Below are positions 61,113-64,000 of a DNA stretch of 64,000 nt, piece by piece (position 1 is the first letter of the stretch; each line of letters starts with the position of its first letter). The position numbers and the translations under genes are program-made. A model generated the notes under the pieces. It had not been told where the DNA came from, ran no database searches, and saw only the letters and a program-made list of their open reading frames with translations. The stretch comes from JACZST01 sp964195155 (GTDB lineage: Bacteria; Actinomycetota; Acidimicrobiia; Spongiisociales; UBA5794). Location: positions 55,580 to 119,579 of the forward strand of contig CAXMOP010000115.1 of assembly GCA_964195155.1 (NCBI GenBank). Direction: 5' to 3'.

Positions 61113-62582
61113 CTAGGTCGCCCAGCCGGTGCTCTTGGTAACCGCCTTGAGCCAGTCGCGGTAGTAGCCCTCTCGTTCCGCTTCGGGCATCAGGGGCTCG
61201 AAGGTCCGATCGACAGACCAATGTGAGCGCAACTCGTCGGTGCTCTCCCAGAAACCGGTAGCCAACCCCGCCGCATATGCCGCTCCCAACACGGTGGCCT
61301 CGTTGACCCGTGGGCGCACCACCGGCACATCGAGAATGTCGGCCTGAAACTGCATCAGCATGTCGTTCACGACCATTCCACCGTCGACCTTGAGCTCGGC
61401 GACCGTGGAGCCGGCATCGGAGGCCATAGCCTCAAACACGTCCCGCGTCTGATATGCCGTCGCCTCGAGCACGGCCTTTGCCAGATGGCCGCTGTTGGCG
61501 TACCGGGTGAGCCCGGTGATGACGCCGCGGGCGTCGTCCCGCCACCACGGTGCGTACAAGCCGGAGAACGCCGGAACGAAGTAGACGCCTCCGTTGTCCT
61601 CAACCGTGGCGGCGAGGGTCTCGATCTGCGCGGCAGATTTGATCAGACCGAGGTTGTCGCGCAGCCATTGCACGGCAGCGCCGGCGATGGCGACCGACCC
61701 TTCGAGGGCGTATTGGGCGGGTTGGTCCTCGATCTGATAGGCAACGGTGGTGAGCATGCCATTTTCGGAGTGCACGATGTCGCCTCCGGTGTGGAGCAGC
61801 AAGAAGCAACCCGTGCCGTACGTGTTTTTCGCGTCTCCCGCTGCGAAGCCGGTCTGACCGAACAGCGCGGCTTGCTGGTCGCCAAGGATGCCGGCGAGGG
61901 GCGCGTCGGCAATATTGGTGTCCGTGATCACACCAGACGACGGGACGATGGTCGGGAGCATTGCCTCGGGGACACCGAACGCCTCGAGGTGCTCGGGCAC
62001 CCAGTCGAGGGTGCGTAGATCCATGAGCATCGTCCGGCTGGCGTTGGTGACATCGGTGACGTGCTCCCCGGTGATGTTCCAGGCAACCCAGGAATCCATC
62101 GTCCCGAAGGCGATCTCGCCAGACTCGGCACGACGACGCAGTTCGGGATCGCGGTCCAGCAGCCACCGGATTTTTGGCCCCGAGAAATAGGTGGAGAGTG
62201 GCAACCCGGTGGTGGCTCGGAACCGATCGGCACCCTCCGATCCGCCGAGTTCGCGGGCGACGCCGGCGGTCCGGGTGTCTTGCCAGACGATGGCGTTCCC
62301 CACGGGCTTTCCGGTTTCGCGTGACCACAGCAGCGTCGTCTCACGCTGGTTGGTTATGCCGATCGCGGCGATCGTGGCGTCCTGCCTTGCCTTCAGGGCC
62401 TCGGTGACCACGGCCTCGACATTGCGTTTGACCTCGTCGGCATCGTGCTCGACCCACCCTGGCTTCGGGTAGATCTGCTCGTGCTCGCGCTGCGCCATGG
62501 CGACAATCGAACCGGATTGGTCGATGAGCGCACAGCGGGTGCTCGTGGTTCCCTGGTCGATGGCGGCGACGAGCTCAGTCAA
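61113..62582 (-). CDS. glpK: Glycerol kinase
   Basis: The 489-residue FGGY kinase makes glycerol 3-phosphate. Motifs are 'AAIDQGTTSTRCALID', 'GITNQRETT', 'AIVWQDTRT', 'GILGDQQAALFGQ' and 'KNTYGTGCFLLLHTG'. The start is a TTG overlapping the pth stop by eight bases. glpK is followed by pgsA, which uses glycerol 3-phosphate, a functional link. Confidence 0.95.
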   Translation of the reverse strand: MTELVAAIDQGTTSTRCALIDQSGSIVAMAQREHEQIYPKPGWVEHDADEVKRNVEAVVTEALKARQDATIAAIGITNQRETTLLWSRETGKPVGNAIVWQDTRTAGVARELGGSEGADRFRATTGLPLSTYFSGPKIRWLLDRDPELRRRAESGEIAFGTMDSWVAWNITGEHVTDVTNASRTMLMDLRTLDWVPEHLEAFGVPEAMLPTIVPSSGVITDTNIADAPLAGILGDQQAALFGQTGFAAGDAKNTYGTGCFLLLHTGGDIVHSENGMLTTVAYQIEDQPAQYALEGSVAIAGAAVQWLRDNLGLIKSAAQIETLAATVEDNGGVYFVPAFSGLYAPWWRDDARGVITGLTRYANSGHLAKAVLEATAYQTRDVFEAMASDAGSTVAELKVDGGMVVNDMLMQFQADILDVPVVRPRVNEATVLGAAYAAGLATGFWESTDELRSHWSVDRTFEPLMPEAEREGYYRDWLKAVTKSTGWAT

Positions 62583-63153
62583 GGTTCAAGTCCCCGGCAC
62601 GTTGCCGAGCCGCTTCGCCGCCCTCGGTGGCGAAAACCTCGGCAACGCGGGCGGCGCGCATGATCACGTCATCCATCTCCGCTCGTTCCGCCTTCTTGAA
62701 AAGCTCCAACACGTAATCGGCGGGGTCGACCGGCTGCGGCGGACGCCCAACGCCGATCTTGAGCCGCCAGAAGTCCTTCGTGCTGAGCGAGGCGACGACC
62801 GAGCGAACCCCGTTGTGGCCGCCCTCGCCGCCGCCGAGTTGCGCCCGCATTTTGCCGAACGGGAGATCAATGTCGTCGTGGACGATCAGCAGATCATCCA
62901 TATCGACGCCGTAGTAGCGAGCGAGCGGCTGCACCGCGGTTCCGGCTTGGTTCATGAAGGTGCGCGGGACCGCGATCAGTGTCGTGGTGTCGCCGAGCCG
63001 AACATCTGCGACGTCGGCGCGAATCCCGAGACGGGCACGCTTCAAGCGTTGTCCGGGCGCAATGGCCTCGATCACTTCGGCTCCCAGATTGTGACGGGTG
63101 CCGTCGTAGCGGGAGCCGGGATTGCGCAGACCGACGATCAGGCGTGCGGCCAC
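62575..63153 (-). CDS. pth: Peptidyl-tRNA hydrolase
   Basis: Pth frees tRNA from dropped-off peptidyl-tRNAs. The 192-residue protein has 'LIVGLRNPGSRYDGTRHNLG' with the catalytic His, 'FMNQAGTAVQPLARYYGV', 'LLIVHDDIDLPFGKMR' with the catalytic Asp, and 'GGEGGHNGVRSV'. It follows rplY after eight bases, an order conserved in actinobacteria. Confidence 0.95.
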   Translation of the reverse strand: MAARLIVGLRNPGSRYDGTRHNLGAEVIEAIAPGQRLKRARLGIRADVADVRLGDTTTLIAVPRTFMNQAGTAVQPLARYYGVDMDDLLIVHDDIDLPFGKMRAQLGGGEGGHNGVRSVVASLSTKDFWRLKIGVGRPPQPVDPADYVLELFKKAERAEMDDVIMRAARVAEVFATEGGEAARQRAGDLNLD

Positions 63154-63161
63154 CTTCCCGA

Positions 63162-63881
63162 TTAGCCCGCGTCGCGAGCGTCTTCGGCGCCTTCACCCGC
63201 TGCAGCCGCTGCACCCTCTTCGCCCTCTTCGCCCTCGACGGCGACGCGCTCGATCGGCTGGCCGTCTTCATCGAACTCGATCTCTTCGCCCTCGAGCAAC
63301 ACGGGCTCAGGCTCTTCCTCGACTGCCGGCGGCGACACGCTGACCAGCGGACGATCGATGTCGGTGGTGTAGGTGACGCCTTCGATCACCGGAAGATCTG
63401 AAACCTTGAGCGTGTCGAAGATCTCGAGGTCGTTGATGTCCACCTCGATCGACGACGGGATCGCCGTGGGCAATGCCAGGATCGAAACTGAGGTCTCGAT
63501 GGCCTCGACGAAGCCTGCCTCCTCGCGAACGCCACGAGGTGTGCCGACGTACTCGATGTGCACCTCTGCTTCGATCTCGACGTCGAGCGACACTTCGATC
63601 AGATCGAGGTGGGTGATACTGCCACGCACCGGATCGCGCTGAACCTCGCGAGCGACGGTGAGCACGCCGTCGCCTTCTTCGACGAGGACATTGATGATGG
63701 CGTTGAGCCCTGCCTCGGTGCGGAGCGTCGAATTCAGATCCCGCTGGTCGACGCTGATCGACTGCGTAGCCAGGTCGGTGCCGTACACGACCGCGGGGAT
63801 GCGACCCTCGCGTCGCATCCGGCGAGCGGGCCGGCTTCCCGTCTCGACGCGCTTGTGTGCGCGCAAGGTCTCCTGTTCCAT
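63162..63881 (-). CDS. rplY: Ribosomal protein bL25, general-stress (CTC) form
   Basis: The 239-residue protein binds 5S rRNA. It has the N-terminal L25 domain ('RPARRMRREGRIPAVVYG', 'LDLIEVSLDVEIEAEVHIEY') and the extra C-terminal TL5/CTC domain, ended by an acidic and alanine-rich tail ('EEGEEGAAAAAGEGAE'). GGAG is ten bases upstream of the ATG at 63881. The last 119 bases of the window, upstream of it, show no gene; the promoter probably lies there. Confidence 0.93.
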   Translation of the reverse strand: MEQETLRAHKRVETGSRPARRMRREGRIPAVVYGTDLATQSISVDQRDLNSTLRTEAGLNAIINVLVEEGDGVLTVAREVQRDPVRGSITHLDLIEVSLDVEIEAEVHIEYVGTPRGVREEAGFVEAIETSVSILALPTAIPSSIEVDINDLEIFDTLKVSDLPVIEGVTYTTDIDRPLVSVSPPAVEEEPEPVLLEGEEIEFDEDGQPIERVAVEGEEGEEGAAAAAGEGAEDARDAG

Positions 63882-64000
63882 CTTCGTTGGGCTCCTCGAG
63901 CTTCGAACAGCGCAGAGTGTAGGTCCCGACGACACCAACCCTCAGAGGGCGCGCCGATTGGTGCCGGTCGTCTCTAAAGAGGTTGAGCCTTCGTTTCCCG

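Overview
The window is gene-dense, GC-rich bacterial chromosome with short coupled operons, many GTG/TTG starts and no phage, transposase or CRISPR. The gene content points to an actinobacterium, probably Acidimicrobiia or a neighbouring deep lineage (inference). Supporting signs are NucS mismatch repair, a SUF system using SufU and a Rieske ferredoxin, an LLM oxidoreductase of the F420 type, classical menaquinone synthesis, an Eis-like acetyltransferase, and the block mfd ... mazG, SurA-like lipoprotein, eno, ftsB, DUF501, ppx, which has the same order as the Mycobacterium tuberculosis Rv1020-Rv1026 region.

Layout. 1-6038: the end of sufU, then NAD salvage (pncA, pncB), a lipoprotein, a HAD protein, fumC and a sirtuin. 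6407-8774: sufD, Rieske ferredoxin and sufC as one coupled operon. 8929-13571: M23 peptidase, uracil-DNA glycosylase, DUF4015-type lipoprotein, a primary-like sigma factor and nucS. 13686-15089: a solitary sufB with an operator-like palindrome. 15385-22861: Eis-like acetyltransferase, LLM oxidoreductase, a flavin-binding protein, and a coupled YihY plus ABC exporter pair. 22981-28408: beta-propeller lipoprotein, EEP-fold membrane protein, M3 peptidase and a CHAD protein. 28433-36564: the menaquinone cluster (menE, menB, menA, menD, menF and a MenH candidate); menC is absent. 36561-41266: CBS-BON protein, FetB-like permease with a second lipoprotein, a two-component system and a divergent envelope protein. 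41508-48384: ABC-F ATPase, GGDEF-EAL protein, two small membrane proteins, tRNA-Leu and an EF-G2-like GTPase. 48771-63881: the conserved ppx-to-rplY block, in which thrC, a ROK kinase, a DUF1697 protein, pgsA and glpK also lie.

The most unusual feature is a set of intergenic repeats at the 3' ends of unrelated genes. One superfamily is built of 7-8 bp units with an ACT/AGT core, often in two inverted halves. In several places the gene's stop codon is the first bases of the repeat, or the last codons lie inside it. A second family of about 130 bp, rich in CCCTCAGGG-type palindromes, occurs three times, and one copy carries an inserted 19-bp inverted repeat. Two paralogous secreted lipoproteins far apart in the window, one beside a two-component system and the other preceded by similar 11-bp-period direct repeats, may belong to one undescribed envelope regulon (inference).
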